This document shows, piece by piece, positions 1 to 7,832 of a DNA stretch of 64,000 bases. Location of the stretch: the NCBI RefSeq assembly GCF_027594545.1, contig NZ_CP115160.1:124001-188000 (forward strand). Direction: 5' to 3'. Each line of letters begins with the position of its first letter. Position 1 is the first letter of the stretch. Below the pieces are notes generated by a model that worked only from the letters and a program-made list of their open reading frames with translations, was not told where the DNA came from and searched no databases. The translations under genes and the position numbers were made by a program. The DNA comes from Algoriphagus sp. TR-M9. GTDB lineage: Bacteria > Bacteroidota > Bacteroidia > Cytophagales > Cyclobacteriaceae.

Positions 1-887
1 CATGTAGATATATAAATTCTTTTATCGCTTTCGAAGATGTTATCAAAATAATGAGAGGTCGGAAAATCCAAATACCTATCAAAATTAACATTGATTTTTT
101 CCTGAAGGTACTTGGGCTCAAAATCAAAAAATCTACTGGTTATTGGGATTTTCAGTGAGTTTAAAATTTCTCCATCTTCTAGATTGATTTCTTGTAGTTC
201 TCTAGAAGCAGGAAATCCAATCCATAGGGAGTTTATTTCAAAATTTTGTGTGAAAGTTCGATATGGGGATATTGGGCTTTCAAGGTTTTGAAGCTCAACC
301 GGATATTGACCAAATGTGTGTGATAAAGTTCCGTCCTGTGAAAATAAGCCAAATAAATCACCTGATTTTTTATAAAATTCTGGATCGTTATTATCTAAAT
401 CTCTGGGATATAGTTCGATAATAAATCCATCATTAGTTTCTTTAAATCCAGACTGGATATAACGTATCATTTTGCTCGATGGAATTTCTAAATTTATTTT
501 ACTCCTAAATTCCTTCTTCAAAATATCAAACACCAAAATAGAATTTGATCGGCTATCCAGTATTTTAATAATTGGGTATTCTAAAATTGAAAATGCCGCA
601 GGAATGAAATTAATATCTAATATTTCTCCGTCAGAAATTGCACTGACAATCTCGCCACTTTGAATATTTATTATTGCTATCGAAGATTTTCTATGGCTAG
701 ATACAGCCACTAAAGAATCACCGATGAGTTGGATTTGGGAAACTCCCATGAGTTTGTACTCTAAATCATTTATTTGAAGGGAATCAATTTTTATTAAATC
801 TAGAAATTTTTGATTTTCATCTGAAATTTCTCTTTGGCCACAAGAGAAAATAAGTACGAAGAATAACGTGAAATAGCAGCGCTGCAT
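1..887 (-). CDS. DUF4221-like propeller lipoprotein (3' end cut by window edge)
   Basis: The frame is open without a stop from the ATG at 887 to the left edge, so about 295 residues are visible and the C-terminus is missing. The N-terminus is a short hydrophobic lipoprotein signal ending LIFSCG, so Cys18 should be lipidated. The rest alternates short beta-rich segments (for example GDSLVAVSSHRKSSIAIIN), as expected of a beta-propeller. It resembles the DUF4221 / six-bladed-propeller lipoproteins common in Bacteroidota; I assign this from memory of the family, without a search. It starts 13 bases after the stop of the Cys-rich peptide gene, so the two should be co-transcribed. A role in binding or exporting the peptide is inference. 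The small plus-strand frame at 472-663 is its shadow. Confidence 0.75.
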   Translation of the reverse strand, partial: MQRCYFTLFFVLIFSCGQREISDENQKFLDLIKIDSLQINDLEYKLMGVSQIQLIGDSLVAVSSHRKSSIAIINIQSGEIVSAISDGEILDINFIPAAFSILEYPIIKILDSRSNSILVFDILKKEFRSKINLEIPSSKMIRYIQSGFKETNDGFIIELYPRDLDNNDPEFYKKSGDLFGLFSQDGTLSHTFGQYPVELQNLESPISPYRTFTQNFEINSLWIGFPASRELQEINLEDGEILNSLKIPITSRFFDFEPKYLQEKINVNFDRYLDFPTSHYFDNIFESDKRIYIST

Positions 888-900
888 ATTATTAAATTAC

Positions 901-1116
901 TTAGCAGACAATATATGAACCTGCTCCTTCTTCGTGGTCTTCATCAGCTTCACATTCGAAGTAAGTACATTCACCGCATTCTCTGAAAAAACAACCGAAG
1001 TCGTCATAAATTTTAGGGCCGCAAGGGCCTCCTTGAGCCTTCACCGGCTGCACCACCGCAAAACTACCCAAGACCATACCTAGTACGGCAAGGGTTAAAA
1101 TCATCATTTTTTTCAT
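901..1116 (-). CDS. Small secreted six-cysteine peptide
   Basis: 71 residues. A clear Sec signal (MKKMM, then a hydrophobic stretch) ends at a likely signal peptidase I site, VKA-QGG, near residue 28. The mature ~43-residue peptide is acidic, starts GGPCGPK, and has six Cys (PCG, GCF, ECG, ECT, ECE and the final residue), so up to three disulfides or a metal site are possible. It has the setting of Bacteroidota NVEALA-type peptides (tiny exported peptide directly upstream of a propeller lipoprotein) but I see no NVEALA motif. Function unknown. It is the first gene of a two-gene unit, with a candidate promoter at 1135-1166. Confidence 0.75.
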   Translation of the reverse strand: MKKMMILTLAVLGMVLGSFAVVQPVKAQGGPCGPKIYDDFGCFFRECGECTYFECEADEDHEEGAGSYIVC

Positions 1117-1134
1117 GATTATTTTGTTTAAGAT

Positions 1135-1166
1135 AAAAGATATTTAAAAAGCTAGCTTAGTTCAAA
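1135..1166 (-). promoter_or_regulatory. Candidate Bacteroidota promoter for the peptide/lipoprotein pair
   Basis: Read on the minus strand: TTTG (1163-1166), 20 bases, then TATCTTTT (1135-1142), one mismatch from the -7 consensus TAnnTTTG. It lies 18 bases upstream of the peptide ATG. Confidence 0.4.
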
Positions 1167-1361
1167 CTGCGTATTTAAAATGAAAAATACAATATTTATC
1201 TTCCGTGTTTTGACAAGCGGTTGATTACGATGGGGGGGGTAAAAAATTAGTTTGACAATTTTGGATTTTCAGTCACCGTGCTGATATCCAGCCGTTTCGA
1301 CATTCTTTGATTTCATTTGAATTTCACGATTTGATAGTGGGAGAGGGAATTTCCCAATTCA

Positions 1362-1400
1362 GAATATCGAATGATGAATGTTGAACTCCGAATATAGAAG
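1362..1400. repeat. Degenerate heptamer tandem repeat (GAATNNN)
   Basis: Five consecutive 7-base units, GAATATC, GAATGAT, GAATGTT, GAACTCC and GAATATA, then GAAG. The first four bases are nearly constant and the last three vary. It lies 27 bases beyond the fucosidase stop codon. Confidence 0.6.
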
Positions 1401-1426
1401 TAATCCCACTTTCAGGAAAGAATTCT

Positions 1427-2773
1427 TTAATTACTCTCAATCACCTGGCCTTTTTCACGATAAAGATCCACAGGGCCATCCAGTAATACGGCGATTACGG
1501 TAATGTCTTTGTCATAGACATTATCAGGGATGTCGATGTACTTCATGCCTGGTACAGCACTCCAGTACATTTTTCCCACTTCACGGGATTGGAGTTTGGT
1601 GCCGTTTCCGACTACCCAAACTCGTTGGATTTTGTTTTTCAGGCCTTTGATTGCTAATGATTCATTGACCTTGTAGTCGAGGTAGATGTAAAGAATCGTT
1701 TTGTCCTCAGAAAGTGTGGTCGGCGCGTAGACATGACCGTCCGGAATGCCAGCCTGCGTATCGTAGATTGCTGACTCATGCTTACTGGTCCAGCGACCAA
1801 ATTCATTTAGGATGTTTACAGCTTGCTCGGGAATGGTGCCATCTGGCTTTGGACCGAAGTCCATTAGGAGATTTCCTCCCATGTGAAGGCAGTCGACAAA
1901 AATTCTAAGCAGTTCACTTGGACTTTTATATTGGTGATCATTTCCCTGATATCCCCAGCTGTTGTTCATGGTCATGCAGAGTTCCCAGTACTCACTGGAC
2001 GGCCTGCTCACCGGCACACCTTGCTCAGGAGTGTCATAGTCCCCAAAGCCTTTGCCTAGACGCGAATTGATAATCAAGTTTGGGTTGTAGCCCAAAAGTT
2101 TTTCCTTGAGTTCGGCACTTTTCCATTCCTCCGGCTTGTGTTCCCAATCCCCGTCAAACCAATAAAGGTCTGGATCGTATTGTGTAGAGAGTTCTTCGAG
2201 CTGTTGGAAGTTAAAGTCTACGAATTTCTGAAAACGCACCGGATCATTCTTATAGCGGTAGGTTGTACGGGTTTTACGGTCATAATCAGGATGTGACCAG
2301 TCCAAGACAGAGTAGTAGATGCCTTTCTTGATCCCTTCCTTTTCCAATGCTTCCATCAGGGGCCCTACTAGATCTTTTCCGGCTGGTGTCTTTTTGACTA
2401 CAGAGAGCTCAGATGCCTTGGTGTCCCAAAGCGCCACTCCATCATGATGCTTAGCGGTAAGAACGGCGTATTTTGCCCCGCTGCTTTTGATGAGTTTTGC
2501 CCACTTTTCTGGATCATATTTCGAAGCGGTGAATCCGTCCAATTGCTTCATATAGTCTTCATAGCTGATGTAGTCATTGAAAAAGGACCAGGATTCGTCT
2601 ATGCCGTTTACTGAGTAGATTCCCCAGTGGATGAAGATTCCGAGTTTAGCATCTTCGAACCATTCCATTTTCTCAGGATTTTCTTGAGAGAATGCAGGTT
2701 TGCTAAGAGTTATAGCCAAAACTAGCGCTAGGGCGAATTTAAACAGTCGCTGAAGTTGAGTAGGGGTATTCAC
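1427..2773 (-). CDS. Exported GH29 alpha-L-fucosidase
   Basis: 448 residues. A signal peptide covers about residues 1-29 (cleavage near AFSQ), so the enzyme is periplasmic or outer. The GH29 catalytic barrel follows: WFEDAKLGIFIHWG (38-51), AKHHDGVALW (107-116, substrate-binding His pair), and YWFDGDWE (204-211), whose Asp207 is the expected nucleophile of this retaining family. The length fits a GH29 enzyme with a short C-terminal beta domain. It would release terminal L-fucose from algal or animal glycans. It is alone: no SusC/SusD pair or other glycosidase lies beside it, so it is not part of a visible PUL. Substrate linkage cannot be read from sequence. Confidence 0.93.
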   Translation of the reverse strand: MNTPTQLQRLFKFALALVLAITLSKPAFSQENPEKMEWFEDAKLGIFIHWGIYSVNGIDESWSFFNDYISYEDYMKQLDGFTASKYDPEKWAKLIKSSGAKYAVLTAKHHDGVALWDTKASELSVVKKTPAGKDLVGPLMEALEKEGIKKGIYYSVLDWSHPDYDRKTRTTYRYKNDPVRFQKFVDFNFQQLEELSTQYDPDLYWFDGDWEHKPEEWKSAELKEKLLGYNPNLIINSRLGKGFGDYDTPEQGVPVSRPSSEYWELCMTMNNSWGYQGNDHQYKSPSELLRIFVDCLHMGGNLLMDFGPKPDGTIPEQAVNILNEFGRWTSKHESAIYDTQAGIPDGHVYAPTTLSEDKTILYIYLDYKVNESLAIKGLKNKIQRVWVVGNGTKLQSREVGKMYWSAVPGMKYIDIPDNVYDKDITVIAVLLDGPVDLYREKGQVIESN

Positions 2774-2861
2774 GGGTAAAAGGTTTTCTGTTCGGATATA
2801 AAATTAGGTAAATCGCCCTAATAATCAAGTATGATCAAGAGGTTTATTTCTTTTTAGGCTA

Positions 2862-2890
2862 TTGTATTTAAAATAATATCCATACCTTTG
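2862..2890 (+). promoter_or_regulatory. rpsU promoter
   Basis: TTG (2862-2864), 18 bases, then a perfect -7 element TACCTTTG (2883-2890). Transcription should start near 2894-2897, so the mRNA would begin almost directly with the SD at 2898-2908. Confidence 0.65.
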
Positions 2891-2897
2891 TGCCCAC

Positions 2898-2908
2898 GAA
2901 AGGGGGTG
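2898..2908 (+). promoter_or_regulatory. Strong Shine-Dalgarno of rpsU
   Basis: GAAAGGGGGTG pairs over 11 bases with the 16S 3' tail (complement GAAAGGAGGUG), with one G-U wobble, and ends 7 bases before the ATG. Most genes in this window have no such sequence. In Flavobacteriia, rpsU is a published exception that is translated by ribosomes lacking bS21, giving autogenous control. Confidence 0.8.
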
Positions 2909-2915
2909 TATAGAT

Positions 2916-3110
2916 ATGATCATAGTTAACGTAAAAGAGAACGAATCAATCGAGAAAGCGCTGAAGCGTTTCAAAAAGAAGTTTGACAAGACTGGTGCAG
3001 TCCGTGAACTTCGTGCGAGACAGGCTTTCACTAAGCCTTCTATCAAGAGAAGAGCACAAGTAATCAAAGCAGCTTACAAGCAGCATCTTCAAGAAGAGGC
3101 TAACAAATAA
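2916..3110 (+). CDS. rpsU: 30S ribosomal protein bS21
   Basis: 64 residues, the normal bacteroidotal length. The N-terminal part (IIVNVKENESIEKALKRFKKKF) and the basic tail (RRAQVIKAAYKQHLQ) are diagnostic. bS21 binds the 30S platform near the anti-SD; in Bacteroidota structures it helps occlude the anti-SD, which explains SD-independent translation. The start is fixed by the SD 7 bases upstream. It is the first gene of the rpsU-xerC-hpf block, but a terminator at 3134-3166 separates it from xerC, so most transcripts probably end after rpsU. Confidence 0.97.
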   Translation: MIIVNVKENESIEKALKRFKKKFDKTGAVRELRARQAFTKPSIKRRAQVIKAAYKQHLQEEANK

Positions 3111-3133
3111 GCTGAATTGATTTTCAGATATCA

Positions 3134-3166
3134 AACGCACTTGCTTTCGGGCAGGTGCGTTTTTTT
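3134..3166 (+). terminator. Intrinsic terminator after rpsU
   Basis: An 11-bp stem (AACGCACTTGC with GCAGGTGCGTT, one wobble), a TTTCGG loop, then a run of T. Confidence 0.85.
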
Positions 3167-3239
3167 ATGCCCTTTTGTGAATGCGGTCATCCTAGAATTA
3201 CTTTTTTTCTCCTAACTTATCTCCGGAGATACCTGAAGC

Positions 3240-4124
3240 ATGATCGATTCCTTTGCCAATTATTTAGAATTTGAGAAAAAAAGTAGCCCGCATACTGTGG
3301 AGGCATACCGTCGGGATTTGACCCAGTTTGAGGAGTTTTTGGAGCTTTCTTTTGAAAAAAATGAAATTTCTGAAGCTGAGCATCCCGAGCTTAGGGCATG
3401 GGTGATCGATCTGGTAGAGAGTGGGTTGAGTACTACCTCGGTAAACCGGAAAATTGCCACGCTGAGGTCGTATTACAAGTTTTTGCTCAGATCACGGATC
3501 ATTTCCGCCGACCCAACGTATAAGTTAAAAGCACTTAAAAACCCGAAAAAACTTCCCGAGTTTGTGCAGGAAGAGACGATTATTGCCGTTTTAGAGGAAA
3601 GCGTTTACGAACCCACATTTGAAGGTCAGCGGGACCGAATGGTGATGGAATTTCTTTATCTCACCGGAGTCCGTCTTTCTGAGTTGGTAAACTTAAGGTG
3701 GTCAGACATCAATCTGATTGAAGAATCGGTGAAAGTGCTGGGCAAAAGGAAAAAAGAAAGAATAATTCCTATTACAAAAGGACTAAAACAGAATATTTTG
3801 CTGTACAAAAAAGTATTTGAAGAAACATTTTCTAAAGTAGGCCAAAGTGAGTATTTTATTGTCAGCAATCAACAAAAGCAAAGTTACCCTATGATGATTT
3901 TTCGCATCGTCAGGAAGTATTTGGATCTTTTTGCGCAGACTACCAAGCGCAGTCCACACGTTTTGAGGCATACCTTTGCTACTCACCTACTCAATAAAGG
4001 CGCTGACCTGAATGCTGTCAAAGATCTGCTAGGCCATGCAAATCTGGCGGCCACTCAAGTGTACACGCACAATTCCATGGAAAAACTTAAGGCTGTGTTT
4101 GAACAGGCACATCCGAAAGCATAA
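3240..4124 (+). CDS. xerC: Tyrosine recombinase XerC/XerD
   Basis: 294 residues. The N-terminal SAM-like core-binding domain (about 1-85) is followed by a complete catalytic domain: Arg145 (TGVRLSEL), Lys169, His240 and Arg243 (HVLRHTFATHLL), His266 (LLGHANL) and nucleophile Tyr275 (TQVYTH). With a partner it resolves chromosome dimers at dif next to FtsK. Its place between rpsU and hpf is the standard one for the housekeeping Xer of Bacteroidota, arguing against an integron or phage integrase. The C versus D assignment is by convention. Confidence 0.93.
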   Translation: MIDSFANYLEFEKKSSPHTVEAYRRDLTQFEEFLELSFEKNEISEAEHPELRAWVIDLVESGLSTTSVNRKIATLRSYYKFLLRSRIISADPTYKLKALKNPKKLPEFVQEETIIAVLEESVYEPTFEGQRDRMVMEFLYLTGVRLSELVNLRWSDINLIEESVKVLGKRKKERIIPITKGLKQNILLYKKVFEETFSKVGQSEYFIVSNQQKQSYPMMIFRIVRKYLDLFAQTTKRSPHVLRHTFATHLLNKGADLNAVKDLLGHANLAATQVYTHNSMEKLKAVFEQAHPKA

Positions 4125-4147
4125 ATAAATTAGTTGTTCACCATTAA

Positions 4148-4465
4148 ATGCAAATCAATATGAAACTGCAGATGCACTCCATCCATTTTGACGCCGATCG
4201 AAAATTGATCGACTTTATTCAGAAAAAAGCTGACAAACTGGATACATACTATGATCAGATCATAGACGGTGAGGTTTTTTTGAGGTTAGATAAAAATGAC
4301 AGTAACGCAAATAAGATTGTGGAGATCAAAATGAACGTACCCGGAAAGCAGTTTTTCACCAAAAGCCAATCGGATTCTTTTGAGGCCGCTTCAGATGATG
4401 CTATAGAAGGGCTGCGGCGTCAAATCAAGAAATACAAAGAAAAAGTAGTGCTGGCTAAGCAGTAA
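4148..4465 (+). CDS. hpf: Short-form ribosome hibernation-promoting factor
   Basis: 105 residues, with the single HPF/RaiA fold and no C-terminal dimerisation domain. Seen: an N-terminal strand (LQMHSIHFDADRKL), the middle segment GEVFLRL, and a basic C-terminal helix (GLRRQIKKYKEK). It binds the 30S decoding centre in stationary phase. An internal ATG at 4160 (MKLQM) is an equally good start. It lies 23 bases after xerC with no terminator between them, so the pair is probably co-transcribed, ending at 4490-4520. In many Bacteroidota a tRNA-tuf cluster follows; here it does not. Confidence 0.93.
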   Translation: MQINMKLQMHSIHFDADRKLIDFIQKKADKLDTYYDQIIDGEVFLRLDKNDSNANKIVEIKMNVPGKQFFTKSQSDSFEAASDDAIEGLRRQIKKYKEKVVLAKQ

Positions 4466-4489
4466 TTACCAAGCATACCTAAATTTGGG

Positions 4490-4520
4490 GCACCTTTCAC
4501 GCATGAAAGGTGCTTTTTTT
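4490..4520 (+). terminator. Intrinsic terminator after hpf
   Basis: Perfect 10-bp stem GCACCTTTCA / TGAAAGGTGC with a CGCA loop and seven T. Confidence 0.88.
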
Positions 4521-4534
4521 ATGATTATTCGAAA

Positions 4535-6040
4535 ATGCAAAAGACCCCCAACTATACTTTATACTTTTGGCTAGTCACCTTCGGGATGGTTTTGGCTAAG
4601 ATTTTATTCACTTTGAGGCCAGAAATAGACCTGTTTACAGAGGAAGCACAATATTGGCTTTGGTCCCAGAATATGGCCTGGCATTATTATTCCAAGCCTC
4701 CTTTGGTGGCCGTTCTCAACTACCTGAGTACTGCAGTAATGGGAAATACAGAACTGGGCGTTCGTATTAATGCCATCCTGTGCGGAGCGGGGATGTCTTG
4801 GGTGGTATTCCTTTTTGGGCAAAGGCTCTATTCTCCCAAAGTAGGTTTCTGGGCAGCGATGATTTTGCAGGCTATGCCCCTGTGGTGGCTTGCATCTACC
4901 TTTCACATGACCGATAGCGCGCTCTCGTTCTTTTGGATTTTGGCGGTTTATCTCGCTTACCGGGGTATAGAGGAAAGCAAATTGAAATACTGGGTCTGGG
5001 CTGGGATGGCTTCTGCTTTAGGTTTGATGGCCAAAATGGTCATGATTTTGATTTTTCCATTTCTGTTGCTTTTTCTGATTTATGCTAAGCAATGGAAGGA
5101 GCAAAGGAGTTTTTATCTGGTTTTTTTAGGCATTAGTTTGATAGGATTTGCGCCTATGCTGATCTGGAACTGGCAAAATGATTTTTATACTTTCAAACAT
5201 TTGGCGGCACTCAGCGGAGGTGGAGGTGGGACTGCACCCTTTGATTTTGGGAAAGCGCTGAAGCAGTTTTTTGAATATGTGGGTGGTCAGCTGGCGATGG
5301 TTTCGGTGTTTGTGCTTCCGGTCTTTGCAGGCTTTGTGATCCGATCTCGCTTTTATGCCCGGAGAAAATCAATTTACCTGGTGCTTGCTCCGGTTATGTC
5401 CTGGGCCGGTTTTGCATTTCTGAGTTTTCTGACCTCCATAGAGGTGAACTGGCCGGTGTTTGCTTATAGCTCTCTGGCAATTGCTTTGGCAGCCTGGGTC
5501 TGTGAGCAAAAGCCGCTTTGGATAAAACTCAGAAACTGGGGGATAGGGCTGAGCATTGCATTGCCGCTGCTGTTTATACTGCCGGATGTTACATTTCTGA
5601 AAACTGTGAAGCCTATCAAAAAAGCCGAGAAATCTGCTTTTCGAAGAATGGCCGGCTACGATCCATTAGCTGCTAGGCTGCAAACCCTGAGGGATAGTTT
5701 GGAACTACAGGATGCCTTTATTTTTTCAGAAACCTATCATATGGCTTCCGAGCTTTCGTTTTACTTGCCAGACCATCCTCAAACGTACATGTTAAACATG
5801 GGAGCCAGGAAAAATCAGTTTGACCTATGGCCTGGGCTGGAGCAGTTTCTTGGAGAAGAAAAAGTGGGGATTTTTGTGAGTTGGAACTATGATTCTCCTG
5901 GGGATTTTGCAAGCTTCAGGGAGTTGATCTATGAGGAAGAATTGCCGGTTTCCTTCCGTGGTGAGCCATTGCGAGTAGCTACGATACAGGTATGGAGAAA
6001 GCTAGAAACCTTTGATCCTTATAGGCCAGACACCTATTGA
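4535..6040 (+). CDS. GT39 family membrane glycosyltransferase (ArnT/PMT-like)
   Basis: 501 residues, about 10-12 predicted membrane helices. This is a GT-C enzyme: the first periplasmic loop carries the acidic motif DLFTEEAQYW and, after it, YYSKPPL, as in ArnT-type enzymes. Such enzymes move a sugar from undecaprenyl phosphate to lipid A, a protein or a glycan on the periplasmic side. A soluble C-terminal part follows residue ~360. It converges with the second GT39 gene (5 bases between stops) and lies near a GT2 that could make the donor. Acceptor and sugar are unknown. Confidence 0.85.
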   Translation: MQKTPNYTLYFWLVTFGMVLAKILFTLRPEIDLFTEEAQYWLWSQNMAWHYYSKPPLVAVLNYLSTAVMGNTELGVRINAILCGAGMSWVVFLFGQRLYSPKVGFWAAMILQAMPLWWLASTFHMTDSALSFFWILAVYLAYRGIEESKLKYWVWAGMASALGLMAKMVMILIFPFLLLFLIYAKQWKEQRSFYLVFLGISLIGFAPMLIWNWQNDFYTFKHLAALSGGGGGTAPFDFGKALKQFFEYVGGQLAMVSVFVLPVFAGFVIRSRFYARRKSIYLVLAPVMSWAGFAFLSFLTSIEVNWPVFAYSSLAIALAAWVCEQKPLWIKLRNWGIGLSIALPLLFILPDVTFLKTVKPIKKAEKSAFRRMAGYDPLAARLQTLRDSLELQDAFIFSETYHMASELSFYLPDHPQTYMLNMGARKNQFDLWPGLEQFLGEEKVGIFVSWNYDSPGDFASFRELIYEEELPVSFRGEPLRVATIQVWRKLETFDPYRPDTY

Positions 6041-6045
6041 GTGAA

Positions 6046-7713
6046 TCACTCCCCCCTTCTTTCCAGCCAATAGTATTTCTGCCCTTTCTCTTCGAGGATT
6101 TGATTGAACTCCTCACTTCCTGCCTGTAGTAAAAGGTCTGGGATGGCTCTGGATGCCCAGTTCAGGGAAGCTACTTTCTTTTGAAAGCCCGAGGCATCTA
6201 TGGAGTCTAGGTATCTGTCCTCGATGATCAGCCGGTCATAATTCTTGATTTCTGATCGAAATCCATAGCGCGGCAAATCAATCATTTGAAAATCTGTGCC
6301 CAGTCCGATTCTGATCTTACTGCTGGTGTGCAAGTTTCCTAGGAATCCTATTTGTTCTTCAGGAGAAATTTTTTCCCGAGCGGCGAATGCTTTCACTTGC
6401 TGCCCTTGATCAGGCAAGGAGATCTGAAAGGTTCCCGTAGAAATCATAAAGAAAAGCAGCATAAAACCATAGGATATGGCTTTGGGAAGTTTCGTGTTAT
6501 TCAGTGTGAGCTGCCCCAAATAAAGCAAAAAGATTCCTCCGACTGCCAGCTGTACATAGATCCAGAGTGGAGCCCCGAGATTACTATTTAGCCAAAGACT
6601 AAAAAGCAAAATGATGGTGTTCAATATCAGGAAGAACCAACTCGCGATTTTTAGACCTCGGGTTCTTTGCTCAAAGTTTGCATTCATTAAAATCCACGCG
6701 ATAAGAATGGCTAAAACCGGAGCTACAGGGAGTAAGTAACGTTCGTAAAATTTGCTGGTCATGGCACCCATTCCTAAAATGGCCAGTCCCCATAGTATAG
6801 CAAACCAGAAAAATGTAGGGGCTTCTTTTCTGGTTTCCAAGACGGATGATTTAACCTTTTTCCAGCCAAATAGAACCCAGGGTAAAAAAATCAAAATCAG
6901 GATAAAAAAGGCCAAAAAGCCATTTTGAATAATCAACAGGTATCGAGAAGCCACACGGGTTCCTACCTGATCATGTAGAAAACTGTCTAAATAAGTGGGA
7001 CCATGGATTTTCCACATGGCCACAAACCAAAACAAGGCAACGAAGACAGCGGCTGAGATTGAAGGAATGTGAAAAATGGTGTTGAATGAAATCTTCTTCC
7101 AAGGGTTTACCAGCAAGTAAATTAATCCTATGCCTCCGAGAGCAGCAGCTGGGAGGCCTTTTACTTCAAAAGCCAGAGCCAGGCTGAGATAGAGTATCCA
7201 AAGGTATTTTTTGGGTACGGCATCACCGAAGCGAATCAAAGCAGCAAAGCCCAGCGCACTAGCGGTCATGGTCATGACCAAAAGAATATCTGGAATGGAT
7301 CGTGTAGCACTGAATATCAGGACTGGGTTAGAGGCCATGATCAATCCCGACAGTCCGGCTACTTTTTCGTTTTGGGTGAGTATTTTTGCTGTGGCAAAGG
7401 TCAACCCAACTGTAAGTGCTCCCGCGATCAGGAAGAAAAAACGGGAGGCGAAGGGAGTGACTCCAAAGATCTTGAACCCCACCAGCACAGTCCAATATGT
7501 CGCAATCGGTTTTTTGAACCGTAGTTCGCCGCTGCCCAGATAAGTGGTGAGATAATCTCCGTTTTGGAGCATTTTTACTGCAGCGTCCGTGTAGTACATT
7601 TCATCCGGATAGTGCATGTGAAAGCTGAGCGCAAATGGTCCAACTAAAATGACGAAGGCAAGCATAACCACCCAAGGGCTTATTTTGTATTGGTGCGCAG
7701 TTTCTATCTCCAT
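6046..7713 (-). CDS. GT39 family membrane glycosyltransferase (ArnT-like)
   Basis: 555 residues, about 11-13 membrane helices and a C-terminal periplasmic domain from about residue 430. The first loop has HYPDEMYYTDAA, the Asp-Glu pair typical of GT39/ArnT, then RFKKPIATYW. It should use an undecaprenyl-phosphate sugar on the outer face of the inner membrane. It is clearly diverged from the neighbouring 501-residue GT39, so the two probably have different acceptors. It is divergent from the GT2 at 7833, with 119 bases between them. Confidence 0.85.
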   Translation of the reverse strand: MEIETAHQYKISPWVVMLAFVILVGPFALSFHMHYPDEMYYTDAAVKMLQNGDYLTTYLGSGELRFKKPIATYWTVLVGFKIFGVTPFASRFFFLIAGALTVGLTFATAKILTQNEKVAGLSGLIMASNPVLIFSATRSIPDILLVMTMTASALGFAALIRFGDAVPKKYLWILYLSLALAFEVKGLPAAALGGIGLIYLLVNPWKKISFNTIFHIPSISAAVFVALFWFVAMWKIHGPTYLDSFLHDQVGTRVASRYLLIIQNGFLAFFILILIFLPWVLFGWKKVKSSVLETRKEAPTFFWFAILWGLAILGMGAMTSKFYERYLLPVAPVLAILIAWILMNANFEQRTRGLKIASWFFLILNTIILLFSLWLNSNLGAPLWIYVQLAVGGIFLLYLGQLTLNNTKLPKAISYGFMLLFFMISTGTFQISLPDQGQQVKAFAAREKISPEEQIGFLGNLHTSSKIRIGLGTDFQMIDLPRYGFRSEIKNYDRLIIEDRYLDSIDASGFQKKVASLNWASRAIPDLLLQAGSEEFNQILEEKGQKYYWLERRGE

Positions 7714-7786
7714 AGCTCAAAGATAAGCTGATTGAAGAGTTTGAAGCTAGCTTAGCCTCATTGTCTAGTTCAAAATCCGTGTTTTT

Positions 7787-7817
7787 TTGTGCCCCGAAGT
7801 ATTTTGGCGTATTTTTG
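7787..7817 (+). promoter_or_regulatory. Promoter of the Und-P-sugar synthase gene
   Basis: Consensus TTTG (7787-7790), 19 bases, perfect TATTTTTG (7810-7817); 15 bases before the ATG at 7833. Confidence 0.7.
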
Positions 7818-7832
7818 ATGAAATTTTAGCAC

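Larger units (their letters stand above)
1117..1426. other. 310-base intergenic region
   Basis: No gene seen. It holds the promoter at 1135-1166, a run of eight G at 1232-1239, and a degenerate heptamer-phased repeat at 1362-1400. No convincing terminator for the fucosidase is visible. Confidence 0.6.

Noticed and set aside
472..663. 63-codon plus-strand frame near the left edge
   Set aside because: It overlaps the open lipoprotein gene on the minus strand, which has a signal peptide and continues to the edge.
3240..4124. Integron or phage integrase
   Set aside because: It sits in the conserved rpsU-hpf context of the housekeeping Xer protein; no att sites or cargo.
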